From contig NZ_QNVY02000002.1 of assembly GCF_003314435.2 (NCBI RefSeq), positions 558,001-622,000 of the forward strand: DNA of 64,000 bases, written 5' to 3'. Origin of the DNA: Flavobacterium petrolei. Its GTDB lineage: Bacteria; Bacteroidota; Bacteroidia; Flavobacteriales; Flavobacteriaceae. Both the position numbers and the translations under genes were made by a program. Below the pieces are notes generated by a model, which was not told the DNA's origin, made no database searches, and saw only the letters and a program-made list of their open reading frames with translations. Shown here piece after piece: positions 1 through 8,088 of this stretch. Numbering within the stretch: position 1 is the stretch's first letter; each line of letters opens with the position of its first letter.

Positions 1-1614
1 CTGGCATTGTGGTACGTGACCGCAAGTGATACATTCTACAACTGGTGAATATCCTCTACGGTTTTGAAATAAAATTACCTGTTCTCCTAATGACAGTGCG
101 TTTGTAATTTCTTCGATTAAAACATCGCTGAAATGTCCGGTCATTTTTTTACGAAAGTATTTGTCTTTCAAATCCACCAATTCGATATTGGGCATCATTA
201 CATTTCCAAATCGTTTCGTAATTTCTACCAGACCAAATTTATCTGATTTGGCATTAAAATACGTTTCTATACTTGGCGTAGCTGAACCTAAAAGTACTTT
301 TGCTTTATGTGAATGAGCTAAAACTATAGCTGCATCTCGAGCATGATATCGTGGAGCCGGATCTACTTGTTTGAAGGTTTGTTCGTGCTCTTCGTCTACA
401 ATTATGAATCCCAAATCATGAAATGGCAAAAATAAAGCGGACCTCGCTCCTATTACCACTTGTGCTTTCTCCGATTTTTGTAAGACTTGATTCCAAACTT
501 CAATTCGTTCATTATTGTTGTATTTCGAATGAAAAACAGCCACTTTATTTCCGAAATACGCCCTTAAACGCCCCACTAATTGAGTCGTCAAAGCAATTTC
601 CGGCAATAAATACAGAATTTGTTTCCCCGTTGCCAAATATTCTTCGATGAGTTTAATGTAAATTTCGGTCTTTCCACTGGAAGTTACGCCATGCAACAAA
701 CACACTTCTTTTTGAGTAAAACTTTGTTTAATTTCCTCAAAAGCGGTTTGCTGATCCACGCTTAATTGCAGTTCACCTTCGTTAATTTTTCCGCTGAAAT
801 TTACACGGTCTTCCTGAAGAAAATAGTCCTCGAATATCTCTTTTTCGATTAACGCTTTTACAATCGCAACAGAAGAATTAGCTTCCTCAATTAGTTTTTT
901 TACGGTTATGGGTTTAGCTACGCCTTGGGTCTTTTCTGTAGCGCACAATTGGAAATAACGCATTACGATTTCCTTTTGTTTATTGGCATTTTTCAATGTT
1001 TCCAATAACTCGCCTAAACCTTGATTGGACTCATATTTAGGATGTAAACGTAAGTATCGAACTAACTTAGGTTTATAGCTTTCTTGTATTTCCTCCTGAA
1101 GTACTAAAATATTCTTATCGACCAGTTTTTGAATAACAGGAAAAATATTTTTCTTGTTTAAAATAGCAATAATATCTTGGACCTTTAGAGAACTTTGTTG
1201 CTGCAAGGCTTCATAAACTAGAAACTCATCATCAGAAAGAAGGCTGGTATCAATAAATGAATCTGTTTTTTGAGAAATAAGGGTTTCGCTTTCCAGCAAA
1301 AGTGCACTTGGCATAGCGCCACGATACACATCCCCAATGGCACACATATAATAAGAAGCAATCCATTGCCAATGTGCGATTTGGATTTCAGTAACAATAG
1401 GTCTTTCATCCAGAATTTGATGGATTTCCTTAGCTTCGTATAATTCTGGTTTGTTTTGATGAATTTCAATAACTAAAGCGGTATATATTTTGCTTTTTCC
1501 AAAAGGAACTGCCACCCGCATCCCTTTTTTGATGTAGTGAAATTCCGTTTCGGAAACACTATAGGTAAAGGTTTTGGCTAGGGAAAGTGGTAAAATTACT
1601 TCTACAAAATACAT
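1..1614 (-). CDS. priA: Primosomal protein N' (replication restart helicase PriA), C-terminus cut by window edge
   Basis: PriA is the 3'-5' DNA helicase that reloads the replisome at stalled forks. I read this gene by eye: the frame is open from the ATG (complement of 1612-1614) to base 1, giving 538 codons. Visible are the N-terminal 3'BD start MYFVEVILPLSLAKTF, a Walker A motif GVTSSGKT near residue 309, a DEEH Walker B near residue 405, a GSATPS motif, and the start of the zinc-binding insert (CxxCGH then C) at the window edge. Full-length PriA is about 800-820 residues, so roughly the last 280 lie outside. Family identity is certain. Nothing looks broken. Confidence 0.96.
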   Translation of the reverse strand, partial: MYFVEVILPLSLAKTFTYSVSETEFHYIKKGMRVAVPFGKSKIYTALVIEIHQNKPELYEAKEIHQILDERPIVTEIQIAHWQWIASYYMCAIGDVYRGAMPSALLLESETLISQKTDSFIDTSLLSDDEFLVYEALQQQSSLKVQDIIAILNKKNIFPVIQKLVDKNILVLQEEIQESYKPKLVRYLRLHPKYESNQGLGELLETLKNANKQKEIVMRYFQLCATEKTQGVAKPITVKKLIEEANSSVAIVKALIEKEIFEDYFLQEDRVNFSGKINEGELQLSVDQQTAFEEIKQSFTQKEVCLLHGVTSSGKTEIYIKLIEEYLATGKQILYLLPEIALTTQLVGRLRAYFGNKVAVFHSKYNNNERIEVWNQVLQKSEKAQVVIGARSALFLPFHDLGFIIVDEEHEQTFKQVDPAPRYHARDAAIVLAHSHKAKVLLGSATPSIETYFNAKSDKFGLVEITKRFGNVMMPNIELVDLKDKYFRKKMTGHFSDVLIEEITNALSLGEQVILFQNRRGYSPVVECITCGHVPQCQ

Positions 1615-1688
1615 TTATTATCAATTAAGAGTTATGAGGTTGAGTTATGATTATGTAGTACTTTAACTCATAACTCTTAATATTTTAA

Positions 1689-2117
1689 TTATTTTACTCT
1701 ATTCCAAGTTTGTGTTCTACCAAATAAAGAAACTCCAATATAGCCTCTTACATTCAGCTTGTCATTACCTTCTAAAGCTATAAAGCATTTGTATAATTTA
1801 CCAGAAGTAGGATCTAGAATTTTTCCTGAATTGTACTCTTTACCATCTTTTTTTAATCCTTTGATGATAACAAGTCCCATTACCGGTTTGTTTTTTTCCT
1901 CACCTAAACATGCAGTACACAAGCTTTTTTTCTTTTCGACATCAATGATATCAACGATTTTTCCATAGATTTTACCGGAACGCTCGTAGATTTCTACGAT
2001 TGATTTAGCTTTTCCAGTTTCGTCATCGATAGTTTTCCATTTCCCAATAACGCTATTGGTTTGTGCATAAAAAGCCATAGAGGCGAATAATGCCAGACTT
2101 GTAATTGTGTTTCTCAT
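1689..2117 (-). CDS. DUF2147 family exported protein
   Basis: A 142-residue protein with a short signal peptide (about residues 1-18, ending FYAQ) followed by one DUF2147 domain. Typical family marks are the start GKWKTIDDETGK, the pattern Y.RSGKIYGKIVDI, and two cysteines in a CTACLG context near residue 70. DUF2147 proteins are small secreted or periplasmic beta-rich proteins of unknown function, common in Bacteroidota and Proteobacteria. The gene stands alone between priA and a dispersed repeat (2129-2212) that begins just upstream of its start. Family assignment is from sequence pattern. No function can be stated. Confidence 0.85.
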   Translation of the reverse strand: MRNTITSLALFASMAFYAQTNSVIGKWKTIDDETGKAKSIVEIYERSGKIYGKIVDIIDVEKKKSLCTACLGEEKNKPVMGLVIIKGLKKDGKEYNSGKILDPTSGKLYKCFIALEGNDKLNVRGYIGVSLFGRTQTWNRVK

Positions 2118-2128
2118 TTTTTTTTATT

Positions 2129-2212
2129 TAGCCCTGATAGTAGTGGAAATCCTTTTCTTTTTTTCTTTAAAAAAGAAAAGATTGTAACGAATAGCAGGAA
2201 ATAGCTCCTAAT
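2129..2212. repeat. Dispersed intergenic repeat, copy A
   Basis: This stretch starts TTTAGCCCTGATAG, has an AT-rich palindromic middle (TTTTC...GAAAA) and ends GGAAATAGCTCCTAA. The same ends recur at 17301-17387 in the same orientation and at 49155-49236 inverted. It lies between two genes and overlaps no coding sequence. Confidence 0.75.
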
Positions 2213-2237
2213 TTTGAAACTATTTAGATTTAATAAT

Positions 2238-3146
2238 TTATTCTTTTTTAGCTTTTAATTTATTTACTGTTGCATTCAATTCAAAACCCAACAATAATAT
2301 CATACAGTTAATCCAAATGTAAAACATCAAGATTAATAATGTTCCTATCGAACCATATAATTCATTGTATTGTGAAAATTTTGTGACCCAGATTCCAAAA
2401 AAATAGGAATCCAAAATAATCAAAATTGTAGTAAAAACGGATCCTATGGAGATAAAAGCTCTATTTTTATCATGCTTAGTACCAAACTTGAAAAGTATGG
2501 ATGTGGTCATCAGAATCATCAAAATAACAAACGCATATCGTCCTATAACGATTAATTGAATTTGGTCACTAAAAACTGTTTTTTGCAACAAAACTTCAAA
2601 AACAACAATTATTGCAACGGTCACTAATAGTAGTAAAGACAATAATAACGACATTCCCAAAGCAACTAAATATTGACGAATAAACCCTCTTTTTATAAGG
2701 ACGTGACGAGAAGTTTCAAAACCACCTAAAATACCATTTAATCCATTTGCCATCAAGAAAATAGACAATATAAAACCGGAAGACAATAGTCCGGAATCAC
2801 TATTATTCAGAATATCACTGATGATTTTATAAATAGCATCGTATGTATTAGGCGGTACTCCGTCCTTGACAAACAACAAAAAATCTTCTTGAAAACCTTC
2901 AATAGGGATGAATGGAATTAGATTTAATATGAAAAGTGCAAAAGGAAATAATGCCATAAAAAAACTAAATGCAATGGCACTAGCATGATAGGTTAACGCA
3001 CTTTCGACTATTCCTAATCCATATAATTCCATTAAATCATACAAAGACAACCCTTCCAACCAAGGAAGTTTTATCTTTTTTAAACCAAACATAAGATTCC
3101 GTACAATTGGAATTCTTCGTAGTTTCAATTCAATTTCTTTACTCAT
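2238..3146 (-). CDS. YihY/virulence factor BrkB family inner-membrane protein
   Basis: A 302-residue polytopic membrane protein of the YihY/BrkB family (once mislabelled ribonuclease BN). It shows about six hydrophobic segments, the family signature around residues 50-65 (SALTYHASAIAFSFFMALFP), and a C-terminal segment GTLLILMFYIWINCMILLLG that ends in a short charged tail. Function in the family is unsettled; export or envelope roles have been proposed. Its start overlaps the last four bases of nadC, so the two are probably co-transcribed and translationally coupled, with nadC first. Confidence in the family is high and in the role low. Confidence 0.9.
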   Translation of the reverse strand: MSKEIELKLRRIPIVRNLMFGLKKIKLPWLEGLSLYDLMELYGLGIVESALTYHASAIAFSFFMALFPFALFILNLIPFIPIEGFQEDFLLFVKDGVPPNTYDAIYKIISDILNNSDSGLLSSGFILSIFLMANGLNGILGGFETSRHVLIKRGFIRQYLVALGMSLLLSLLLLVTVAIIVVFEVLLQKTVFSDQIQLIVIGRYAFVILMILMTTSILFKFGTKHDKNRAFISIGSVFTTILIILDSYFFGIWVTKFSQYNELYGSIGTLLILMFYIWINCMILLLGFELNATVNKLKAKKE

Positions 3147-4000
3147 AATGCTTTCAAGCTCAAATCCATGTTATATACGGAATGCGTCAACGCGCCCGAA
3201 GAAATATAATCTACACCACATTCCGCATAGTTACGAATCGTGTTTTCATTAATATTTCCAGAAGATTCTGTATCGCATTTATCTCCAATTAAAGCGACTG
3301 CTTTTTTCGTATCATCAAAATTAAAATTGTCTATTAAAATTCTGAAAACACCATCGCTCTGCAAAATTTCTTTGATTTCATCCAAATTTCTGGCCTCGAC
3401 AATAATTTTTAGATTCAGGTTATTTTCTTTTAAATATGCTTTTGTTTTGGCTATAGCCAAAGTGATTCCACCTGCAAAATCATTGTGATTATCCTTAAGC
3501 ATTATCATGTCATACAAAGCAAACCGATGGTTTTCGCCACCTCCAATTTTAACTGCCCATTTCTCACATGCTCTAAATCCTGGTGTCGTTTTACGTGTGT
3601 CTAGAATTTTAGTATTTGTTCCCTCTAATAAACGGGTGTATTCTTTAGTTTTAGTTGCAATAGCTGACATTCTTTGCATTGAATTCAAAACTACGCGTTC
3701 TGATTTCAAAATAGATTGAGAACTTCCTGATACATGAAAAACGATGTCACCTTTTTTTACCGGAGTTCCGTCCTGAATAAAAGTTTCAATTTGCAAATTA
3801 GGATCTACATAACCAAAAACCATTTTAGCAAAAGCTACACCGGCAATAATGCCGTCTTCTTTGACTAATAACTTTGCTTTACCTGTTGCAGATGCTGGAA
3901 TGCAAGCTAATGAACTGTAATCCCCTGGTCCAACATCTTCTCGAATGGCATTTTGTATTAGTATGTCTAACTCGTTTTTAAACTGTATATCGCTGATCAT
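3143..4000 (-). CDS. nadC: Nicotinate-nucleotide diphosphorylase (carboxylating)
   Basis: Quinolinate phosphoribosyltransferase converts quinolinate and PRPP to nicotinate mononucleotide, CO2 and PPi in de novo NAD synthesis. The 285-residue length is normal for NadC. Clear signatures are REDVGPGDYSS near the N-terminus, the substrate-binding segment ILDTRKTTPGFR then EKWAVKIGGGENHR (about 132-160), MLKDNH, and the C-terminal GVDYISSGALTHS. It is the first gene of a two-gene unit with the YihY-like gene. No other NAD genes are in the window. Confidence 0.97.
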   Translation of the reverse strand: MISDIQFKNELDILIQNAIREDVGPGDYSSLACIPASATGKAKLLVKEDGIIAGVAFAKMVFGYVDPNLQIETFIQDGTPVKKGDIVFHVSGSSQSILKSERVVLNSMQRMSAIATKTKEYTRLLEGTNTKILDTRKTTPGFRACEKWAVKIGGGENHRFALYDMIMLKDNHNDFAGGITLAIAKTKAYLKENNLNLKIIVEARNLDEIKEILQSDGVFRILIDNFNFDDTKKAVALIGDKCDTESSGNINENTIRNYAECGVDYISSGALTHSVYNMDLSLKAL

Positions 4001-4253
4001 TTTATAGGAAATTTATAGAATGCTAAAGTAAGATATATTTTGTGGAATTGAAAATTTGTAGGTCGGGTTCTTTAGAAAAAAGATACAATTGAATCCGCTT
4101 CATCAAGAAAATATACCCTGCGGAGCAGACTAATTGAATGCAGTTGCATCCTTGAATTTTATAAGCAACGCATTAAAAAATTCAGTATTGTGCAGATATT
4201 CAATTCAAACTTTAGAATCCTATTTTTTTTTAGGGCAATCCTATTTAAAATCT

Positions 4254-4261
4254 TATATTTG
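4254..4261 (+). promoter_or_regulatory. Bacteroidota -7 box TATATTTG for the downstream lipoprotein
   Basis: The sequence TATATTTG matches the TAnnTTTG -7 consensus and lies 25 bp before the ATG at 4286. It sits inside the longer open frame that begins at 4190, which argues that translation starts at 4286. No clear -33 TTTG was found. Confidence 0.45.
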
Positions 4262-4285
4262 GATTTAGTAATTAAAACACTGTTT

Positions 4286-4729
4286 ATGAAATCTTTTTTA
4301 AGTTTACTTTTTGTAACCTCGCTGCTTTTAACCTCTTGTAAAAAGGAAGCAGAAACCCAAAATACCACTCCAACAAACGTTGTTCCTTTTACGGAAGTTG
4401 GCAGACAAATGAAAACTGAAGCTGCTGCAGCTAACCAACCACAAAATACAACTGCTCAGCCAACAACCTCTGCCGCCGGTGCAAATCCAGCTCACGGTCA
4501 ACCAGGTCATCGTTGTGATATCCCTGTTGGAGCACCTTTAAATTCTCCAATTGCTACAACAACTCCACAACAAAACAAACCAGTAACTACTGCTACTGTT
4601 ACAACGACAACAACCCCAACTGTTGCAACTACTCTTCCAACAACTCCAACCGCTGAAGGAATGAACCCGCCACATGGTCAAGAAAATCACCGTTGTGATA
4701 TTGCCGTGGGTGCGCCATTACCAAAATAG
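4286..4729 (+). CDS. Lipoprotein with a duplicated HGQ..HRCDI.VGAPL motif
   Basis: A 147-residue predicted lipoprotein: signal peptide with lipobox ending LLTSC (Cys18). A roughly 20-residue motif occurs twice, at 65-85 and 125-145, with the pattern G-x-NP-x-HGQ-x-x-HRCDI-x-VGAPL. Thr/Pro/Gln-rich low-complexity linkers separate and precede the copies. Each copy keeps two His, one Cys and one Asp, which would suit metal or heme binding, but that is inference. I chose the start at 4286 because the lipoprotein signal begins there and a -7 box lies just upstream. The gene has its own terminator (4752-4797) and appears monocistronic. I know no characterised function. Confidence 0.85.
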   Translation: MKSFLSLLFVTSLLLTSCKKEAETQNTTPTNVVPFTEVGRQMKTEAAAANQPQNTTAQPTTSAAGANPAHGQPGHRCDIPVGAPLNSPIATTTPQQNKPVTTATVTTTTTPTVATTLPTTPTAEGMNPPHGQENHRCDIAVGAPLPK

Positions 4730-4751
4730 AATTTGAAACAATTCCTCAAGA

Positions 4752-4797
4752 TAAAAACTGGCGTAAATTCTGAAGAGTTTACGCCACTATTAGTTTT
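4752..4797 (+). terminator. Intrinsic terminator after the His/Cys-motif lipoprotein
   Basis: TGGCGTAAA at 4759-4767 pairs with TTTACGCCA at 4778-4786 across a 10-nt loop and is followed by a T-rich stretch ending TTTTT. Confidence 0.7.
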
Positions 4798-4861
4798 TGG
4801 TATCAATGCCATAAAAAAAAAAGAAATTTTTTAGAATAAAATAATTTGCAAACCCAACATT

Positions 4862-5353
4862 ATGAAACCATTTTTAATTTTTGATTTTGATTTAAAGAGC
4901 GACCTTAGCAATTGGAAAATTGTAAATGATGCTGTGATGGGCGGAGTATCCGAAAGTAAAATCTATCTGAATACAAATGGAGAGGGAACTTTTGAAGGCA
5001 AAGTATCTTTAGAAAATAATGGTGGATTTTGCGCTGTAAAATATACTTTTGATCCATTAATTTTAAAAAGCGCTACACATTTTTGCATTCGGATTAAAGG
5101 GGACGGTAAACAATATCAATTCAGAGTCAAGACTCATCGAACTGATTCCCATTCATATGTATTTCCTTTTCAAACTACCACAGATTGGCAAACGATTGAA
5201 ATTCCAATCACGGAATTGTATCCTGCTTTCAGAGGACAAAAACTAAATCTGGCTAATTATGACGGTTCTAATTTAGAAGAAATTACATTTTTGATAGGCA
5301 ATAAAAAAGAGGAAACATTTCAATTGCTAATTGATAGCATTGAGGTAAAATAA
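4862..5353 (+). CDS. CIA30 family protein (NDUFAF1-like)
   Basis: A 163-residue protein with no signal peptide that matches the CIA30 (complex I intermediate-associated protein 30) fold, a galactose-binding-like beta sandwich. Family marks are SNWKIVNDAVMGGVSES near residues 20-35, a GKVSLENNGGF turn, RIKGDGKQYQFR, and the late TFLIGNKKEETFQLLID strand. In mitochondria the family helps assemble respiratory complex I. Bacterial members, which often stand alone as here, have no firmly assigned role. The assignment rests on pattern recognition only. Confidence 0.85.
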   Translation: MKPFLIFDFDLKSDLSNWKIVNDAVMGGVSESKIYLNTNGEGTFEGKVSLENNGGFCAVKYTFDPLILKSATHFCIRIKGDGKQYQFRVKTHRTDSHSYVFPFQTTTDWQTIEIPITELYPAFRGQKLNLANYDGSNLEEITFLIGNKKEETFQLLIDSIEVK

Positions 5354-5422
5354 ATATTATTCAAACTTTTTTTGTACAAACTTAAAGTCATATTATTAAT
5401 TTCGACCAAAGAAAAACATAGA

Positions 5423-5449
5423 TTGAAACTGTTAATTTTTCTATCTTTG
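5423..5449 (+). promoter_or_regulatory. Promoter of rlmH (TTG / TATCTTTG)
   Basis: A -7 box TATCTTTG at 5442-5449 is preceded by TTG at 5423-5425 with 16 bp between, and lies 21 bp before the rlmH ATG. Confidence 0.5.
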
Positions 5450-5470
5450 CGCCTCTGAAATCCAACAAAA

Positions 5471-5944
5471 ATGAACATCAAATTGATTGCTATCGGTAAA
5501 ACTGATAACAAAGCCTTACAATCTTTAATAGACGATTATACCAAACGTTTGTCTTTTTATATCAAGTTCGATTTAGATATTATTCCTGATATCAAGAACG
5601 TAAAAAACTTATCCGAAAGCCAACAGAAAGAAAAAGAAGGCGAATTGATTTTGGCAAAAATTACACCTACGGACCAACTTATTTTGTTGGACGAAAACGG
5701 AAAAAACTTTTCCAGTGTAGCTTTTTCAGAAGAATTACAAAAGAAAATGAACTCCGGAGTGAAGACTTTAGTTTTCGTAATTGGCGGTCCTTACGGATTT
5801 TCTGATACTGTTTATGCTAAAGCACAAGGAAAAATATCGCTGTCTTTAATGACATTTTCCCATCAAATGGTGCGGTTGTTTTTTATCGAGCAATTGTATC
5901 GTGGCTTCACGATTTTAAGAAACGAACCGTATCATCACCAGTAA
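5471..5944 (+). CDS. rlmH: 23S rRNA (pseudouridine(1915)-N(3))-methyltransferase RlmH
   Basis: RlmH uses SAM to methylate N3 of pseudouridine 1915 in helix 69 of 23S rRNA on the assembled ribosome. The 157-residue length is typical for this SPOUT-fold enzyme. Diagnostic segments are the N-terminal MNIKLIAIGKTD, the SAM-binding FVIGGPYGF (about 112-120), and the C-terminal knot SLSLMTFSHQMVRL then FIEQLYRGFTILRNEPYHH. It has its own promoter. It converges with the minus-strand lipoprotein at 5977. Confidence 0.98.
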   Translation: MNIKLIAIGKTDNKALQSLIDDYTKRLSFYIKFDLDIIPDIKNVKNLSESQQKEKEGELILAKITPTDQLILLDENGKNFSSVAFSEELQKKMNSGVKTLVFVIGGPYGFSDTVYAKAQGKISLSLMTFSHQMVRLFFIEQLYRGFTILRNEPYHHQ

Positions 5945-5976
5945 TTATTTTGTTTAAAGTTTTCTTTGTTTGAAGT

Positions 5977-6609
5977 TTAGTAAATAAATTCTTCCTGTTT
6001 TATATTAAATTCCGACGATGGCAACTTTAAACCATTAATGAAAATTTTGTTTTGAATGTAACTTCCAAAATTCAAGTTTTTATCAAAGCAAAAAACATAT
6101 TGGACAGCTTCATTATTTGGTACTTTATCAAAATAGGTTTGCAACTCTTCTTCTTTTACCACAATATCATCTACTAAAATTTCATTGTTTTTAGTAAAAA
6201 AGACCGCAACTCCTGACTTTGGTTTTTCCATTTTGTAATACACATTGGTAAAAGGAATAAAAGCTAGATTTTTTCCAATTGTATCTGCGTAAGAATAATA
6301 ATTTTCGGCCTTTTCATTCTTGTGTGCTTTTTCTTCGCGCTTCTTTTGTTGCAACTTCATGATTTCCGGAATGGCAAGTCGCAACGGTAAACGTTTGTCA
6401 ACATTTAGAATCCAATTGGTCGAAATAATACTGTTTTTACGGTTTACATCTGCTAAGGTATCATTTCCTTTTATTCTAAAAAAAATATAGATTGGAGAAA
6501 GATCATCTACATTTTTGACAATTGTTGTATTTGCTTTTGGCAACAAAATGTCTTCTTTCTTTCCACAAGAATATAGAGTAAAAAGAACAATCAGCGTAAA
6601 ATATTTCAT
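5977..6609 (-). CDS. Uncharacterised lipoprotein downstream of folP
   Basis: A 210-residue predicted lipoprotein: signal peptide with Cys15 in a LYSCGKK lipobox. I do not recognise a named domain. The middle has a Lys/Glu-rich helical stretch (about 105-125, QQKKREEKAHKNEKAE), followed by a mixed alpha/beta part with one internal Cys in VFCFDKNLN. Only two bases separate it from folP, so it is co-transcribed behind folP. That linkage need not imply a shared pathway, because folP is cytosolic and this protein should be at the outer or inner membrane surface. Confidence 0.75.
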   Translation of the reverse strand: MKYFTLIVLFTLYSCGKKEDILLPKANTTIVKNVDDLSPIYIFFRIKGNDTLADVNRKNSIISTNWILNVDKRLPLRLAIPEIMKLQQKKREEKAHKNEKAENYYSYADTIGKNLAFIPFTNVYYKMEKPKSGVAVFFTKNNEILVDDIVVKEEELQTYFDKVPNNEAVQYVFCFDKNLNFGSYIQNKIFINGLKLPSSEFNIKQEEFIY

Positions 6610-6611
6610 CT

Positions 6612-7436
6612 TTATAAATTTATTTTATTGAATAAGGTAACACATTCCATCGCTTCTTTAACATCGTGAACTCGAAGAATTTTTGCTCCTTTGGTTAACG
6701 CCAAAGTATTCAAAACCGTAGTTCCGTTCAATGCATTTTCGATTGTAGTTTCAAGCGTTTTATAAATCATGGATTTTCTGGAAATCCCAACAAGAAGTGG
6801 TAACTCCAGCATATTAAACAATTCCATTTTTTTAAAAACTTCGTAATTTTGAGTTATTGTTTTGGCAAAGCCAAAGCCCGGATCGATTATTAAATCATTG
6901 ATTCCAAAACTTCTGGCCATAGACACTTTCTCCGAAAAATAGAACGAAATTTCTTTTACAATATCATCGTAATCTGTGAGTGTTTGCATCGTTTGCGGAT
7001 TACCTCGCATGTGCATCATAATATACGGAACATTATATTTTGCAATTATCTCAAACATTTTATCATCCAGATTTCCTGCTGAAATATCGTTGATGATAGC
7101 TGCACCGCTTTCTATTGAAGTTTTTGCCACTTCACTTCTAAAGGTGTCAATCGAAATTATTGTCTCTGGAAAATTCTTTAGAACCAAATCAACAATAGGA
7201 TTAATTCTCGAAATTTCTTCTTGTTCCGAGACAAATTCTGCATTTGGTTTACTGGAATAAGCGCCAATATCTATAAAAGTTGCGCCATCAAGGAGCATTT
7301 TTTCAACTTGAGAAAGTATTTCCGTTTCATTTTTATACTTTCCACCATCAAAAAAAGAGTTGGGCGTCACATTCAAAATTCCCATTACTTTGGGAGTTGA
7401 TAAGTCAACAAGTAATCCTTTGCAGTTAATAGTCAT
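6612..7436 (-). CDS. folP: Dihydropteroate synthase
   Basis: FolP condenses 6-hydroxymethyl-7,8-dihydropterin diphosphate with p-aminobenzoate in folate synthesis; it is the sulfonamide target. The 274-residue TIM-barrel protein has the standard motifs: MGILNVTPNSFFDGGKY near the N-terminus, a DIGAYSSKPNAE loop, SIDTFRSEVA, INDISAG, YIMMHMRGNPQTMQ, IDPGFGFAK, GISRKSM, and the C-terminal LRVHDVKEA. Nothing is missing. The gene is followed at 2 bp by the lipoprotein gene and lies divergently from the DUF1599 gene. Confidence 0.97.
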   Translation of the reverse strand: MTINCKGLLVDLSTPKVMGILNVTPNSFFDGGKYKNETEILSQVEKMLLDGATFIDIGAYSSKPNAEFVSEQEEISRINPIVDLVLKNFPETIISIDTFRSEVAKTSIESGAAIINDISAGNLDDKMFEIIAKYNVPYIMMHMRGNPQTMQTLTDYDDIVKEISFYFSEKVSMARSFGINDLIIDPGFGFAKTITQNYEVFKKMELFNMLELPLLVGISRKSMIYKTLETTIENALNGTTVLNTLALTKGAKILRVHDVKEAMECVTLFNKINL

Positions 7437-7486
7437 TCGTTTACAGTTTTAAAGACTTCAAAATTCGACATTCAAAAAAATTATCT

Positions 7487-7494
7487 TATTTTTG
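7487..7494 (+). promoter_or_regulatory. -7 box TATTTTTG that decides the DUF1599 start
   Basis: TATTTTTG fits TAnnTTTG. Its last three bases are the TTG that could be mistaken for a start codon at 7492. A promoter element there supports translation from the ATG at 7525. Confidence 0.5.
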
Positions 7495-7524
7495 GAAAAA
7501 TTTCAAGACAAATATACACCAATA

Positions 7525-8070
7525 ATGAAGAATACTTCAAAGGAATATGACACGGTGATTGCGACTTGTCGTGCACTGTTTATCAACAAAATGAAAGATT
7601 ACGGATGTGCTTGGCGCATTTTAAGATTGCCTTCATTGACGGATCAAATCTACATTAAAGCCCAAAGAATTAGAAGTTTACAAGAAAACGAAGTTCGAAA
7701 AATTGATGAAGATGAAACAGGAGAATTCATCGGGATTATCAATTATTCGATTATGGCTTTGATTCAATTGGAATTAGGCGTTGTGGATCAACCCGATTTA
7801 GACGTTGCTAAAGCCACTGAATTATACGATGCTAAAGTCAAACTGACCAAAGATTTAATGGAAGACAAAAATCATGATTATGGGGAAGCTTGGCGCGAAA
7901 TGCGTGTGAGTTCACTGACTGATTTGATTTTACAGAAACTACTTCGTGTCAAACAAATTGAAGACAATAAAGGAAAAACATTAGTTTCTGAAGGAATCGA
8001 TGCTAATTATCAGGATATGATAAATTACTCGGTTTTTGCGTTGATTCTAATGGGTTTTGGAAATAAATAA
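7525..8070 (+). CDS. DUF1599 domain protein with two tandem copies
   Basis: A 181-residue soluble protein of the DUF1599 (nucleotide modification-associated-like) group. It is an internal duplication: repeat one (about residues 10-95) has KDYGCAWRILRLPSLTDQIYIK then INYSIMALIQLELG, and repeat two (about 105-181) has HDYGEAWREMRVSSLTDLILQK then INYSVFALILMGFG. I start it at the ATG at 7525 because the TTG at 7492 lies in a promoter box. It heads a run of plus-strand genes (DoxX-thioredoxin, TlpA-like, tpiA) whose order is common in Flavobacteriia. Its function is unknown to me; the all-alpha repeat with conserved D, W, R and Y resembles MazG-like nucleotide-binding folds only loosely. Confidence 0.85.
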   Translation: MKNTSKEYDTVIATCRALFINKMKDYGCAWRILRLPSLTDQIYIKAQRIRSLQENEVRKIDEDETGEFIGIINYSIMALIQLELGVVDQPDLDVAKATELYDAKVKLTKDLMEDKNHDYGEAWREMRVSSLTDLILQKLLRVKQIEDNKGKTLVSEGIDANYQDMINYSVFALILMGFGNK

Positions 8071-8088
8071 TAAAAAGCTGTCACAAAA

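Noticed and set aside
4190..4285. Upstream extension of the His/Cys-motif lipoprotein
   Set aside because: A -7 box lies within it and the lipoprotein signal begins at 4286.
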